Source: DAHUXT01 sp036378295
GTDB taxonomy: Bacteria; Chloroflexota; Ktedonobacteria; Ktedonobacterales; JADMIN01
Direction of reading: 5' to 3'
Length of the DNA: 64,000 nt
NCBI GenBank assembly: GCA_036378295.1
Contig: DASUWS010000016.1
Span: 1-64,000, forward strand
Part shown: in pieces, positions 53,486 to 61,863 of the stretch
Layout of the letters: the number at the start of each line of letters is the position of its first letter
Position numbering within the stretch: the first letter of the stretch is position 1
Notes under the pieces: model-generated
Seen by the model: the letters and a program-made list of their open reading frames with translations, nothing else
What the model was told of the DNA's origin: nothing
The model's database searches: none
Made by a program: the position numbers and the translations under genes

Positions 53486-55282
53486 ATGCAGACGCTACCG
53501 AAGCGCAGCGATGTCAAGATCGAGGATACCTGGGAACTGGAAACGATCTATCCTACCAATGAGGCCTGGGAAGCCGATTTTTCCAGGGTAAGCGCGATGC
53601 AGCCCGGCCTGAGCGAGCTTCAGGGCCACCTGGGCGAGTCCGCGCAAACCCTGCTCGAAGCGCTCAAGCGGCGCGACGCGGCAGGCGAGATTCTTGGCCG
53701 GCTCTTCGTCTATGCCTACATGCGTCTGCATCAGGATAGCACCGACAATACCTATCAGGCGATGGCGGACCGCGTCACCACGCTGGCGAACGACATCAAC
53801 ACCGCCACGGCCCACCAGACGCCGGAGATTCTGGCGATTCCGCAGGAGCGCCTCGAGGCGCTTCTCCAAGAAGAGCCTGGACTTCAGGTGTACCGCCATG
53901 CCATCGAAGAGATCACCCGCGAGCGCCCACACATCCTCTCAGCCGAGATGGAAGGGCTGCTGGCCCAGGCGGCAGAGGTGGGCAATGCGCCTGAGCGCAT
54001 CTATGAGATGTTCAGCACCGCCGACCTCAAGCTGCCGTCCGTGCGCGATGCCGAGGGCAACGACGTGCAGTTGACGCAGGGCAACTTCGTCGCGCATTTC
54101 CTGGAGTCTCGTGACCGCGACGTGCGCCGCAACGCCTTCGAGGCGATGTTCACCACCTACCAGTCCTACCGCAACACCATGGCGGCAACGCTCAGCGCGC
54201 AGGTGAAGCGCAATATCTTCTTCGCCCGTGCCCGTCACTACGCAAGCGCGCTCGAAGCCTCTCTGGAGCCACACAACATCCCCGTCAGCGTCTACGACAA
54301 CCTGATCACCACGGTCAACAACAACCTGCCCGTGCTGCACCGCTATCTCCGCCTGCGCAAGAAGCTGCTCGGGCTCAGCGACCTGCACATGTATGACCTC
54401 TACGTGCCGATGGTTCCGGAGATCGAGTATAAAGTCACCTACCAGGAGGCACAGCAACGCATCGCCGAGGCACTCGCGCCACTCGGAGACGACTACGTCT
54501 CGGTCGTGCAGCGTGGGTTTGCCTCGCGCTGGATCGATGTCTATGAGAACGAGGGCAAGCGCTCAGGCGCTTATAGCTGGGGCAGCTACGGTACAAATCC
54601 TTTCATGCTGCTGAACTACCAGGATACGATGGATAGCATGTTCACGCTGGCCCACGAGATGGGCCACTCGATGCACTCGCATTTCACCTGGCAGACGCAG
54701 CCGTACCCTTACAGCAGCTATACACTCTTCGTGGCAGAGGTCGCCTCGACACTGAATGAGGCCCTGCTGACGCATGCGCTACTCCAGACGACTACGGACC
54801 GGGCGCTGCGGATGTATATCATCAATCACGCGCTGGAGACGTTCCGCACGACCCTCTACCGCCAGACGCTGTTCGCGGAGTTCGAGCGCGACATGCACGC
54901 GAAGGCCGAGGCAGGCGAAGCGCTGACGCCCGAAGCGCTCGGCGGCATCTTCAAGCGGCTCAACGACACCTATTACGGGCCAGTCGTTACAGTGGACGAT
55001 GTGATTGCCAACGAGTGGGGGCGCATCCCGCACTTCTACTCCAGCTTCTACGTGTATCAGTACGCGACGGGCATCTCAGCGTCGTCGGCGCTGGCGCACC
55101 AGATTCTGACGGAAGGGCAGCCCGCCGTTGACCGCTACCTGCGCTTCTTGCGCTCCGGCTCGTCTGACTACAGCATCAACCTGTTGCGCGATGCTGGAGT
55201 GGACCTCTCGACGCCCGCTCCGGTCCAGGAGGCGCTTGATACCTTCAGCCATTACCTGGATGACCTGGAAGCGCTGCTGTAG
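53486..55282 (+). CDS. pepF: Oligoendopeptidase F
   Basis: 598 residues, the normal M3B length. Zinc ligands His390 and His394 with Glu391 lie in LAHEMGHSMHSHF, and the third ligand is in the following FVAEVASTLNEALL. N-terminal text LETIYPTNEAWEADFSRV is typical of PepF. It trims peptides of roughly 7-17 residues in the cytosol; no signal peptide is present. GAGGAG precedes ATG 53486. It is monocistronic, with a hairpin after the stop. Confidence 0.95.
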   Translation: MQTLPKRSDVKIEDTWELETIYPTNEAWEADFSRVSAMQPGLSELQGHLGESAQTLLEALKRRDAAGEILGRLFVYAYMRLHQDSTDNTYQAMADRVTTLANDINTATAHQTPEILAIPQERLEALLQEEPGLQVYRHAIEEITRERPHILSAEMEGLLAQAAEVGNAPERIYEMFSTADLKLPSVRDAEGNDVQLTQGNFVAHFLESRDRDVRRNAFEAMFTTYQSYRNTMAATLSAQVKRNIFFARARHYASALEASLEPHNIPVSVYDNLITTVNNNLPVLHRYLRLRKKLLGLSDLHMYDLYVPMVPEIEYKVTYQEAQQRIAEALAPLGDDYVSVVQRGFASRWIDVYENEGKRSGAYSWGSYGTNPFMLLNYQDTMDSMFTLAHEMGHSMHSHFTWQTQPYPYSSYTLFVAEVASTLNEALLTHALLQTTTDRALRMYIINHALETFRTTLYRQTLFAEFERDMHAKAEAGEALTPEALGGIFKRLNDTYYGPVVTVDDVIANEWGRIPHFYSSFYVYQYATGISASSALAHQILTEGQPAVDRYLRFLRSGSSDYSINLLRDAGVDLSTPAPVQEALDTFSHYLDDLEALL

Positions 55283-55331
55283 CTGAATCGAGCAGGCAAG
55301 CCAAATGGCACAGGTTGCGCAAGGGAGGCTC

Positions 55332-55353
55332 GCCGTGGCCTAAAGGCCACGGC
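55332..55353. terminator. Hairpin after pepF
   Basis: GCCGTGGCC and GGCCACGGC form a perfect 9-bp stem with a TAAA loop, 50 bp after the stop. The surrounding text looks like a dispersed intergenic element. Confidence 0.55.
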
Positions 55354-55457
55354 TAATCCCGCTCGTTCGGTACATATGATTACAGCAGCGGGGTACCGGG
55401 AGGCAGGATGAACATCGGCATGATGGTGTTCTCCTTGTTCATTGGGTAGTCGCTCTT

Positions 55458-55516
55458 GCCCCCTCCCGGCCCTGCGGGCCGCCATCCCCTCTGAGGGGAG
55501 GGATGAAGGGAGAGGT
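55458..55516. repeat. G/C-rich palindromic intergenic element
   Basis: Nested hairpins (GGCCC-TGC-GGGCC; CCCCT-CTG-AGGGG inside CATCCC/GGGATG) end in ATGAAGGGAGAGG. The terminal GTGAAGGGAGA-type string recurs at 60750-60761. It occupies most of the 307-bp gap between pepF and the L25 gene, where no gene is supported. Confidence 0.55.
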
Positions 55517-55589
55517 CCACTACTGATCCGATCAAGGTGTTAACTGCGCCATTCATGCCGCGATGCTGCGACACCGCACATGCGGCCAG

Positions 55590-56252
55590 CTATTCCTGCG
55601 GAGCGGTCGCGGGCGACTCCTCGGCAGACGCTTCGCCTTCAACCACCGGGGCAGCCGGGACAGCGGCGGGTACTTCCTCGGCGGCAACACGCGGCGCCTG
55701 GATGCTCACGACAATCTCGTCCTCTGGCGTCACCAGCTTCACCTTTCGCGGCAGCTTCAGCGCGCTGGCGTGACGCGAGGTATTCACGTCCTCCATATCG
55801 CTGATGTCAAGCTCCAGCGCCTCCGGCAGATCACCGGGCAGCGCCTCGACCTCCGCGTAATCTAGTGATTGGATCGGCACACCATCATGGATCTTCACGG
55901 CGGGCGCTTCGCCGACCAGGCGCACAGGCACCTTCGCCCGAATGGGCTCGGTCAGATTGACATGGAAGAAGTCAATATGCTGGATGAAATTGGTCGCGGG
56001 CTGGCGCGTAATGTGGCGCACCACCACTGTCTCCTTGGCACCATCCGGAGCGATGACCAGTTGGTAAAGCTGCGTTGGACCATGCGTTTTGAGCGCGCGC
56101 TCCATGTGGTAGGCATCCACCTGAACAGCGACCGAGTCCTTCTGGTTGCCATATATATTGGCCGGAAGGATGCCCTCGCGACGCAGTTGCTTCACCCGCT
56201 TGCCAAAAATCGTTCGGCGATCCGCGTTGAGTGTCACCTGTTTGGTAGGCAT
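55590..56252 (-). CDS. rplY: 50S ribosomal protein bL25 (Ctc/TL5 form)
   Basis: 220 residues, the long two-domain form. The N-terminal RNA-binding domain has LNADRRTIFGKRVKQLRREG and ILPANIYGN. The TL5/Ctc C-terminal domain follows (VPVRLVGEAPAVKIHDGVPI), ending in an acidic Ala/Glu/Pro tail. It binds 5S rRNA. AAAGGAT before ATG 56252 supports the start. It is divergent from cobT. Confidence 0.95.
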   Translation of the reverse strand: MPTKQVTLNADRRTIFGKRVKQLRREGILPANIYGNQKDSVAVQVDAYHMERALKTHGPTQLYQLVIAPDGAKETVVVRHITRQPATNFIQHIDFFHVNLTEPIRAKVPVRLVGEAPAVKIHDGVPIQSLDYAEVEALPGDLPEALELDISDMEDVNTSRHASALKLPRKVKLVTPEDEIVVSIQAPRVAAEEVPAAVPAAPVVEGEASAEESPATAPQE

Positions 56253-56380
56253 ACGTTGATTATCCTTTCGAGCATTGAGTGTTTCTGTTCACTCCCGTTA
56301 CGATCTAGCACGCAGCGTGCCAATGCACGAGCTTGAACGAGAACGCAGCCAGCGATTCCCTCCACGAAAGGTTGTAACAC

Positions 56381-57451
56381 ATGCACGAGCCACTTCGCGC
56401 CGATATTGCCAGCACCATCGCAACCATTGGCCCGCTCGACGCCAATACGATGGCCGCGGCGCGCGACCGCCAGGCGCAATTGACGAAACCCACAGGCAGT
56501 CTGGGCCGCCTCGAATCGCTGGCCATCCAGATGGCGGGCATCACCGCTGAGGAGCAGCCGAGACTCGATCAGAAAGCGGTCGTCGTGATGGCTGGCGATC
56601 ATGGCGTCACGGCCGAAGGGGTGAGCGCGTATCCCGCCGAGGTGACGCCGCAAATGGTGCTGAACTTTCTGCACGGCGGGGCGGCGATCAACGCGCTGGC
56701 ACGTGTCGTCGGCGCGCGTGTCGTCGTCGTAGACATCGGCGTGGCCGGACCGCTGGCGCATCCCCACCTGATCTCACGCAAGATCGCGCCAGGAACAGCG
56801 AACTTTGCGGTTGGTCCTGCGATGACCCGCAAGCAGGCGCAAGATGCTATCGCCGTCGGCATCGAAGCCATCGCGTCTCTGGCGCGGGATGGAGTACGGA
56901 TGGTGGCAACGGGCGAGATGGGTATCGGCAACACGACAGCCGCCAGCGCGATTACCGCAGTGCTGGCGGGAGCCTCGCCAGCCGAAGTCACTGGGCGCGG
57001 GACGGGCATCGACGACGCGCAACTGGCGCACAAAGTCGCGGTCATCGAGCGGGCACTCGCCGTCAACGCGCCGCATCCAGATGATGGGCTAGACGTGCTG
57101 GTGAAGGTCGGCGGCCTGGAGATCGCCGGACTCGTCGGCGTGATCCTCGGCGCGGCAGCGCGACGTATGCCCATTGTGCTGGACGGCTTCATCGCGGGAT
57201 CGGCGGCGCTGGTCGCGGAGAAACTTTGTCCCGGCGTGCGCGACTACCTCATCGCCGGACATCTCTCGGTGGAGCGTGGGCATCGTGTGCTGCTCGATGT
57301 GCTGGGACTCTCCCCCCTGTTGAGCCTCGACCTGCGACTGGGCGAGGGAACCGGCGCCGCGCTGGCGATGGGGATTCTCGAGGCGGCCCTCGCGGCTCAC
57401 CGGCAGATGGCGACCTTTGCCGAGGCAGGCGTCAGCGAGCGAGACGAATAA
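56381..57451 (+). CDS. cobT: Nicotinate-nucleotide--dimethylbenzimidazole phosphoribosyltransferase
   Basis: 356 residues, the usual CobT length. Signatures are LTKPTGSLGRLESLAIQMAG, VVVMAGDHGVTAEGVSAYP, TGEMGIGNTTAASAITAVL and VLDGFIAGSAALVAEKLCPG; the catalytic Glu is expected in LGEGTGAALAM near residue 317. CobT makes alpha-ribazole phosphate for the lower ligand of cobalamin. The 128-bp upstream gap is too short for, and does not resemble, a cobalamin riboswitch. cobS is convergent 67 bp downstream. Confidence 0.95.
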   Translation: MHEPLRADIASTIATIGPLDANTMAAARDRQAQLTKPTGSLGRLESLAIQMAGITAEEQPRLDQKAVVVMAGDHGVTAEGVSAYPAEVTPQMVLNFLHGGAAINALARVVGARVVVVDIGVAGPLAHPHLISRKIAPGTANFAVGPAMTRKQAQDAIAVGIEAIASLARDGVRMVATGEMGIGNTTAASAITAVLAGASPAEVTGRGTGIDDAQLAHKVAVIERALAVNAPHPDDGLDVLVKVGGLEIAGLVGVILGAAARRMPIVLDGFIAGSAALVAEKLCPGVRDYLIAGHLSVERGHRVLLDVLGLSPLLSLDLRLGEGTGAALAMGILEAALAAHRQMATFAEAGVSERDE

Positions 57452-57518
57452 TCTCCCCCGGCCCGCTTCACGTGCGAAAACGATGCCCTGGGGCTTCCGC
57501 TCGCCTGTCATCAGCCAG

Positions 57519-58373
57519 CTATCCACCAGCCAACCGCAGTGCTACCATCGTCAAAGGCGGTGCCAGCACGAGCACTGCGAGTTCTACCAGGACGCAAGCC
57601 GCGCCATAGGTATCGCCTGTCAGCCCGCCGCCAAGGCGGCGACTGGCCCACGCCAGCCAGCCCAGCAGCACGACAAGCGCGGCAACCAACAGCAGCGCCG
57701 CCAGCGCGCACGTCGGGCCGATACCCAGACCGCGACTACCCACGGCGACGGCGCTGGCCACGACCAAGACGAGCATAGCAACGCCTGCCAGGGTGAGGCG
57801 AGCAATCCCTCGGCTGCGGAAGGGTGTACCTGCGCCAGCAGCACGCGCATACGGGTAGCGCGTGACGGCATAGACCATCCCCCAGCGGCCAAGCACCGGA
57901 GCGATAAGCAGCGCCAGCACGCGTGGCGAGCCGAAGAGCGCGGTGAGCGCGGCGAATCGCGCAATCAGCAGCAGCGCGCCGCCGAAAACTCCATAGGCCC
58001 CGACGCGACTATCACGCAGAATCTCCAGCCGCCGCTCGACGGTCTGCGTGCCCAGGAGCGCATCGCAGCAATCCGCGAAGCCATCCAGATGCAGCATCCC
58101 CGTCACCAGCGCGTCGAAGGCCAGCAGCGCCACAGCCCGAATACCGGGCGGAAAGACGAAGGAAAGCACCCAATCCAGACCGATGAGCGCCAACCCCAGC
58201 AACGCGCCTACTAGCGGAAACCAGGGCAGCGCCCGCGCCATATCGGGTGTCCCCTCACTCGAGGCGGCCTCCTGAACACGGACATGACGAGGGCCAACGG
58301 GCACTACCGTCAGAAACTCGACGGCCAGCGCCAGCCCTGCGCGTGGTGATCCACGTCGTTTCTCCGGCGGCAT
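57519..58373 (-). CDS. cobS: Adenosylcobinamide-GDP ribazoletransferase
   Basis: 284 residues with about six to seven membrane helices. CobS signatures are AVEFLTVVPVGPRHV, MLHLDGFADCCDALLGT with the metal-binding acidic residues, and ILRDSRVGAYGVFGG. It joins adenosylcobinamide-GDP to alpha-ribazole (phosphate) in the membrane, the last step of cobalamin assembly after CobT. It starts 9 bp after gatA, so it is probably the last gene of an acyP-gatC-gatA-cobS transcript. Confidence 0.94.
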   Translation of the reverse strand: MPPEKRRGSPRAGLALAVEFLTVVPVGPRHVRVQEAASSEGTPDMARALPWFPLVGALLGLALIGLDWVLSFVFPPGIRAVALLAFDALVTGMLHLDGFADCCDALLGTQTVERRLEILRDSRVGAYGVFGGALLLIARFAALTALFGSPRVLALLIAPVLGRWGMVYAVTRYPYARAAGAGTPFRSRGIARLTLAGVAMLVLVVASAVAVGSRGLGIGPTCALAALLLVAALVVLLGWLAWASRRLGGGLTGDTYGAACVLVELAVLVLAPPLTMVALRLAGG

Positions 58374-58382
58374 CGTATCCCG

Positions 58383-59879
58383 CTACTTGCGCGATTTAGC
58401 GGCACGTTTCGGCGATGGCATCTCGGGCCAGCGCGTGTGGAAGTCGGTCACGTGCTCGAAGGCATCAGCCGCGCGCAGTAGCGTCTCCTCACCAAACGAC
58501 GGCCCGATCAGTTGCAGGCCAACAGGCAATCCCTCGCTGAAGCCGCCCGGAATCGAGATAGCGCAGTTGCCCGCGAGATTCACCGGGATGGTAAAGACAT
58601 CGTTGAGGTACATCGCGTACGGGTCGGAGAGCTTTTCATTCAGCTTGAACGCGACCGTCGGTGATGTCGGCCCAATCAGCAGATCATACTTCTTGAATGC
58701 TTCATCGAAGTCGCGCTTGATGAGCGTGCGCACCTTCTCTGCTTTGAGATAATACGCGTCGTAGTAGCCTGCTGAGAGCGCATAGGTGCCCAGCAGAATG
58801 CGCCGCTTGACCTCGACGCCAAATCCCCTGGCGCGGGTGATGGAGGTTGCCTCTACCAGATCCTGCGCGCCATCACGCACGGAAAGGCCATATTTCACGC
58901 CGTCGTAGCGCGCCAGATTCGCGCTGCACTCCGCTGGCGCGATGATGTAGTAGGCCGCGACGCCGTAGCGCGTATGCGGCAGCGAGACCTCACCGACCTC
59001 CGCGCCCATCCCCACGAACGTCTGAATCGCCTCTTCCACCGCCTGCTTGACACCAGGCTCGACGCCCTCGACGAAATACTCCTTGGGCACGCCGATGCGC
59101 ATCCCCTTCACATCGCCGGTCAGCGCGGCGAGGTAGTCTGGCGTGGGGCGATTCACCGAGGTCGAATCGAGCGGATCGTAGCCCGCGATGACGTTCATCA
59201 GGTGGGCTGCGTCGCGCGCTGAACGGGCAAACGGCCCGATTTGATCGAGCGACGAGGCAAACGCGATCAGGCCGAAGCGCGAGACACGGCCATAGGTTGG
59301 CTTGAGCGCGACGGTATTGGTCAGCGCGCCCGGTTGCCGCACCGAGCCACCTGTATCCGATCCGAGCGAGCCCATCGCCTCGCCCACCGCGACCGCCGCC
59401 GCTGAGCCGCCGCTGCTACCGCCGGGCACGCGATCGAGATCCCACGGATTGCGCGTCGGGAAGAATGCAGAGTTCTCGGTGGAGGAACCCATCGCGAACT
59501 CGTCCATATTCGTCTTACCAACCGAAATCGCGCCTGCCTGGCGCAGACGGGTGACAACCGTGGCATCGTAGGGTGGGACAAAGCCTTCGAGCATGCGTGA
59601 CGAGCATGTCGTACGCACACCCTTGGTACAGAGCACATCCTTGAGTGCCAGCGGAATCCCAGCCAGCGGGCCAAGCGGCTTGCCTTCGGCGCGCATCTGG
59701 TCGATCTGCTCGGCCTCACGTAGCGCATCCCGGTCGGTGACGGTCACGAACGAGCGCACGCGGCCTTCGACGGCGTCGATACGGTCGAGGTGAGCGCGCG
59801 TCAACTCGGCAGCGGATATTTCGCGGCGAGCCAGCTTTTCAAGCGCCTCACTAATGGATAATTGCCAGAGTTCCGCCAC
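58383..59879 (-). CDS. gatA: Asp-tRNA(Asn)/Glu-tRNA(Gln) amidotransferase subunit GatA
   Basis: 498 residues. The amidase triad is Lys80 (PLALKDVLCTKG), cis-Ser155 (VPGGSSGGSAAAVA) and Ser179 (GSDTGGSVRQPG), as in characterised GatA. It hydrolyses glutamine to feed ammonia to GatB, which amidates misacylated Glu-tRNA(Gln) or Asp-tRNA(Asn). gatB is not in the window. The start is GTG 59879, with GGAG six bases upstream. gatC precedes it by 56 bp. Confidence 0.97.
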   Translation of the reverse strand: MAELWQLSISEALEKLARREISAAELTRAHLDRIDAVEGRVRSFVTVTDRDALREAEQIDQMRAEGKPLGPLAGIPLALKDVLCTKGVRTTCSSRMLEGFVPPYDATVVTRLRQAGAISVGKTNMDEFAMGSSTENSAFFPTRNPWDLDRVPGGSSGGSAAAVAVGEAMGSLGSDTGGSVRQPGALTNTVALKPTYGRVSRFGLIAFASSLDQIGPFARSARDAAHLMNVIAGYDPLDSTSVNRPTPDYLAALTGDVKGMRIGVPKEYFVEGVEPGVKQAVEEAIQTFVGMGAEVGEVSLPHTRYGVAAYYIIAPAECSANLARYDGVKYGLSVRDGAQDLVEATSITRARGFGVEVKRRILLGTYALSAGYYDAYYLKAEKVRTLIKRDFDEAFKKYDLLIGPTSPTVAFKLNEKLSDPYAMYLNDVFTIPVNLAGNCAISIPGGFSEGLPVGLQLIGPSFGEETLLRAADAFEHVTDFHTRWPEMPSPKRAAKSRK

Positions 59880-59935
59880 AGCAGTCTCCTCTATCTACAC
59901 CCATCCAGAGATGATATGGTCGCGCATTGGGCCAC

Positions 59936-60226
59936 TTACTCTTCGAGCACCGCCCGCACGCGGAAATATTCACCTTCTCGTGCTGGAGCGTTCGCCAGAA
60001 GCTCCTCCACCGGACAACACTTCCAGGGCACATCCGCCGCCATGACATTCTCAAGCGGCAGGATGTGCGCTGTGGCAGGGACCTGGCTGGTATCAGCCTC
60101 CGCGATGACGTTGATGTGCTCCAGAATCGCCGAAAGCTGCTCCTGGGTGTGCTCGCGTTCTTCCTCGGTCAGCGCGAGCCGCGCCAGCATCGCCACGTGG
60201 TCCACGGTCTTGCGGTCAATACTCAT
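59936..60226 (-). CDS. gatC: Aspartyl/glutamyl-tRNA amidotransferase subunit GatC
   Basis: 96 residues, the usual length. Typical GatC text: VDHVAMLARLALTEEEREHT, then LSAILEHINVIAEADTSQV and a C-terminal REGEYFRVRAVLEE. GatC wraps around GatA and stabilises the GatCAB complex. The ribosome binding site is weak (GAGAC). It lies 56 bp downstream of the acylphosphatase gene in the same direction. Confidence 0.94.
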   Translation of the reverse strand: MSIDRKTVDHVAMLARLALTEEEREHTQEQLSAILEHINVIAEADTSQVPATAHILPLENVMAADVPWKCCPVEELLANAPAREGEYFRVRAVLEE

Positions 60227-60282
60227 CTGCGTCTCTTATCTCTGTATCTCTGCTCGTTCACCGAAACGGCTATTCGTATCAG

Positions 60283-60579
60283 TCAGATCGAAGCCGCGAC
60301 GCGGAATGTTGGGAACTCCCGCGTCGCCGGCTCCCATACGTGCTGAACGTCCCGCACGGCGGCGTCCTCAGGGCCACGCCGCAACGCGTCCACCAACTGC
60401 GTGAGCAGGTAGGTCGGCCCCTCGGCAACCACCGTCACCGACCCATCACGCTCGTTACGGGCGAATCCGGTCAGGCCAAGCGCGCGAGCATGCTGCAGCA
60501 CGTAGTAACGGTAGCCCACGCCCTGCACGGAGCCGCGCACGGTAGCGGCCAACCGCCGCACATCGTGTTCGCCAGGCAT
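60283..60579 (-). CDS. Acylphosphatase
   Basis: 98 residues. The signature VRGSVQGVGYRYYVLQHA contains the phosphate-binding loop and catalytic Arg, and the catalytic Asn is in GFARNERDGSVTVVAEG. It hydrolyses acyl phosphates such as acetyl phosphate or carbamoyl phosphate. GAGG lies about ten bases before ATG 60579. It is the likely first gene of the gatCA-cobS unit. Confidence 0.93.
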   Translation of the reverse strand: MPGEHDVRRLAATVRGSVQGVGYRYYVLQHARALGLTGFARNERDGSVTVVAEGPTYLLTQLVDALRRGPEDAAVRDVQHVWEPATREFPTFRVAASI

Positions 60580-60726
60580 GCGTATAGCGCCTCACTTCCA
60601 CAGTTCGTCGGACACGCTCCTCAATGGGAACACGCGCCCGCCAACCCAACTTCTTCATGATAGTATGCGCGCCGTGCTACTCGCAAGGAGGGCAAGCGAA
60701 TACAACACCGCATGCAGACACACAAA

Positions 60727-60761
60727 CCCCCTCCCCGTGTCGAGGAGGGGGTGAAGGGAGA
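60727..60761. repeat. G/C-rich palindromic intergenic element
   Basis: CCCCCTCC at 60727-60734 pairs perfectly with GGAGGGGG at 60744-60751 around a 9-nt loop, followed by TGAAGGGAGA. It lies between cydB and the acylphosphatase gene and could terminate cydAB transcription. It resembles the elements at 24391-24460 and 55458-55516. Confidence 0.55.
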
Positions 60762-60783
60762 AGCCGCCCGCTGACGAATGTGG

Positions 60784-61863
60784 TCACGAGCCAGCGGTGA
60801 CCGCTGTGCGATCCCGCGTCCGCTGGCGCTCAGATGCCGCGCTTGTCCCGGCGGAAGTGGGCTCAGCGGGACGCAGGAGCACCATGTAGAGCAACACAAG
60901 CGATGGCACGAGCACGAGCATGCCAATCGCTACCGTCACGATCAGCGCGGTGAACATGGCGGGCGGGGTGAGCGCCTCATCCAGCCGCACCTGCCCGTAG
61001 AGCAGCCACGGCAGCCGGGTCAGGCCGAAAAGCACGATGGCCAGGCCCCAGGCGGAAAGTCCCGCGAACAGCGCCAGCGGGCCGCGACGAGCACCGTTGC
61101 GATGGGTCAGCATCCAGAGGTCCAGCGCCCAGCCGAGCGCGACAGCCAATAGCAGTGGCCAGAGGCCTATGAGCGCGCTCAAGTGATCTGGCGCGACCCA
61201 TCGCAGCGCAAGCAATAGCACCATGGCGAGCGCTCCACTCACCAGCCCGCTGTGCAGCGCAGCCCGGCGATAGAAGGCTGCCGCTTTCGCTGCGGAGCGC
61301 AGCAGCGCCCGGCGATACAGCAGCAACGCGCTGAGATGGGTGGTGGTTACAACAGCCAGGAGCGCGAGCGCCAGATAGAGCGGCGAGAACCAGAGCAGCC
61401 CTTGCGAGACATGGACTACTCCAGCATCAAACGTGATTGCGCCGCTTTCACTCGCCGCGACGAAGCTCACGAGCAGCGCGGGAGCGAGCAATCCACCGAT
61501 GCCGATAGCGGTTTCGTAGGGCCGCGATGGGTGCTTCCCCAGATGGGAGAAGCCAATGGCGACGCCGCGAACTGTGAGCACGATGACCGCAAGGGAGAAC
61601 GGGAGCAGCAGCGACGTGCCGAAGATCGCGGCAGACAACGGGAAGAAGCCAATCGTCCCCACGACAAGCAACACCAGAAAGACATTCACCACTTCCCAGA
61701 CGGGCGTGAGGAAGTCATCAGCAATCGTGTGCGCCTCATCCCGTCCGCGCCGATAGGCGAGCCAGCGGTAGAATCCAGCGCCAAAATCAAGCGCGGCCAG
61801 CAGCGCGTAGATGGTGAGCAGACCCCAGATGAGGCCGAAAGCGACGAGAGCGCGGCTATCCAT
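60784..61863 (-). CDS. cydB: Cytochrome bd ubiquinol oxidase subunit II
   Basis: 359 residues with about nine membrane helices. CydB text includes LLAALDFGAGFYRWLAYRRG, TPVWEVVNVFLVLLVVGTIG and FSLAVIVLTVRGVAIGFSHL. CydB pairs with CydA to form the high-affinity terminal oxidase. Its start overlaps the cydA stop by 8 bp (ATGGATAG), so translation is coupled. A charged Thr/Arg/Ser tail ends the protein. Confidence 0.93.
   Translation of the reverse strand: MDSRALVAFGLIWGLLTIYALLAALDFGAGFYRWLAYRRGRDEAHTIADDFLTPVWEVVNVFLVLLVVGTIGFFPLSAAIFGTSLLLPFSLAVIVLTVRGVAIGFSHLGKHPSRPYETAIGIGGLLAPALLVSFVAASESGAITFDAGVVHVSQGLLWFSPLYLALALLAVVTTTHLSALLLYRRALLRSAAKAAAFYRRAALHSGLVSGALAMVLLLALRWVAPDHLSALIGLWPLLLAVALGWALDLWMLTHRNGARRGPLALFAGLSAWGLAIVLFGLTRLPWLLYGQVRLDEALTPPAMFTALIVTVAIGMLVLVPSLVLLYMVLLRPAEPTSAGTSAASERQRTRDRTAVTAGS

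Noticed and set aside
55380..55574. 64-residue minus-strand open frame after pepF
   Set aside because: It mostly translates the G/C-rich palindromic element and shows no protein-like pattern.
56253..56380. Cobalamin riboswitch before cobT
   Set aside because: The 128-bp gap lacks the conserved B12-box and the multi-helix layout, and it must also hold the L25 promoter.
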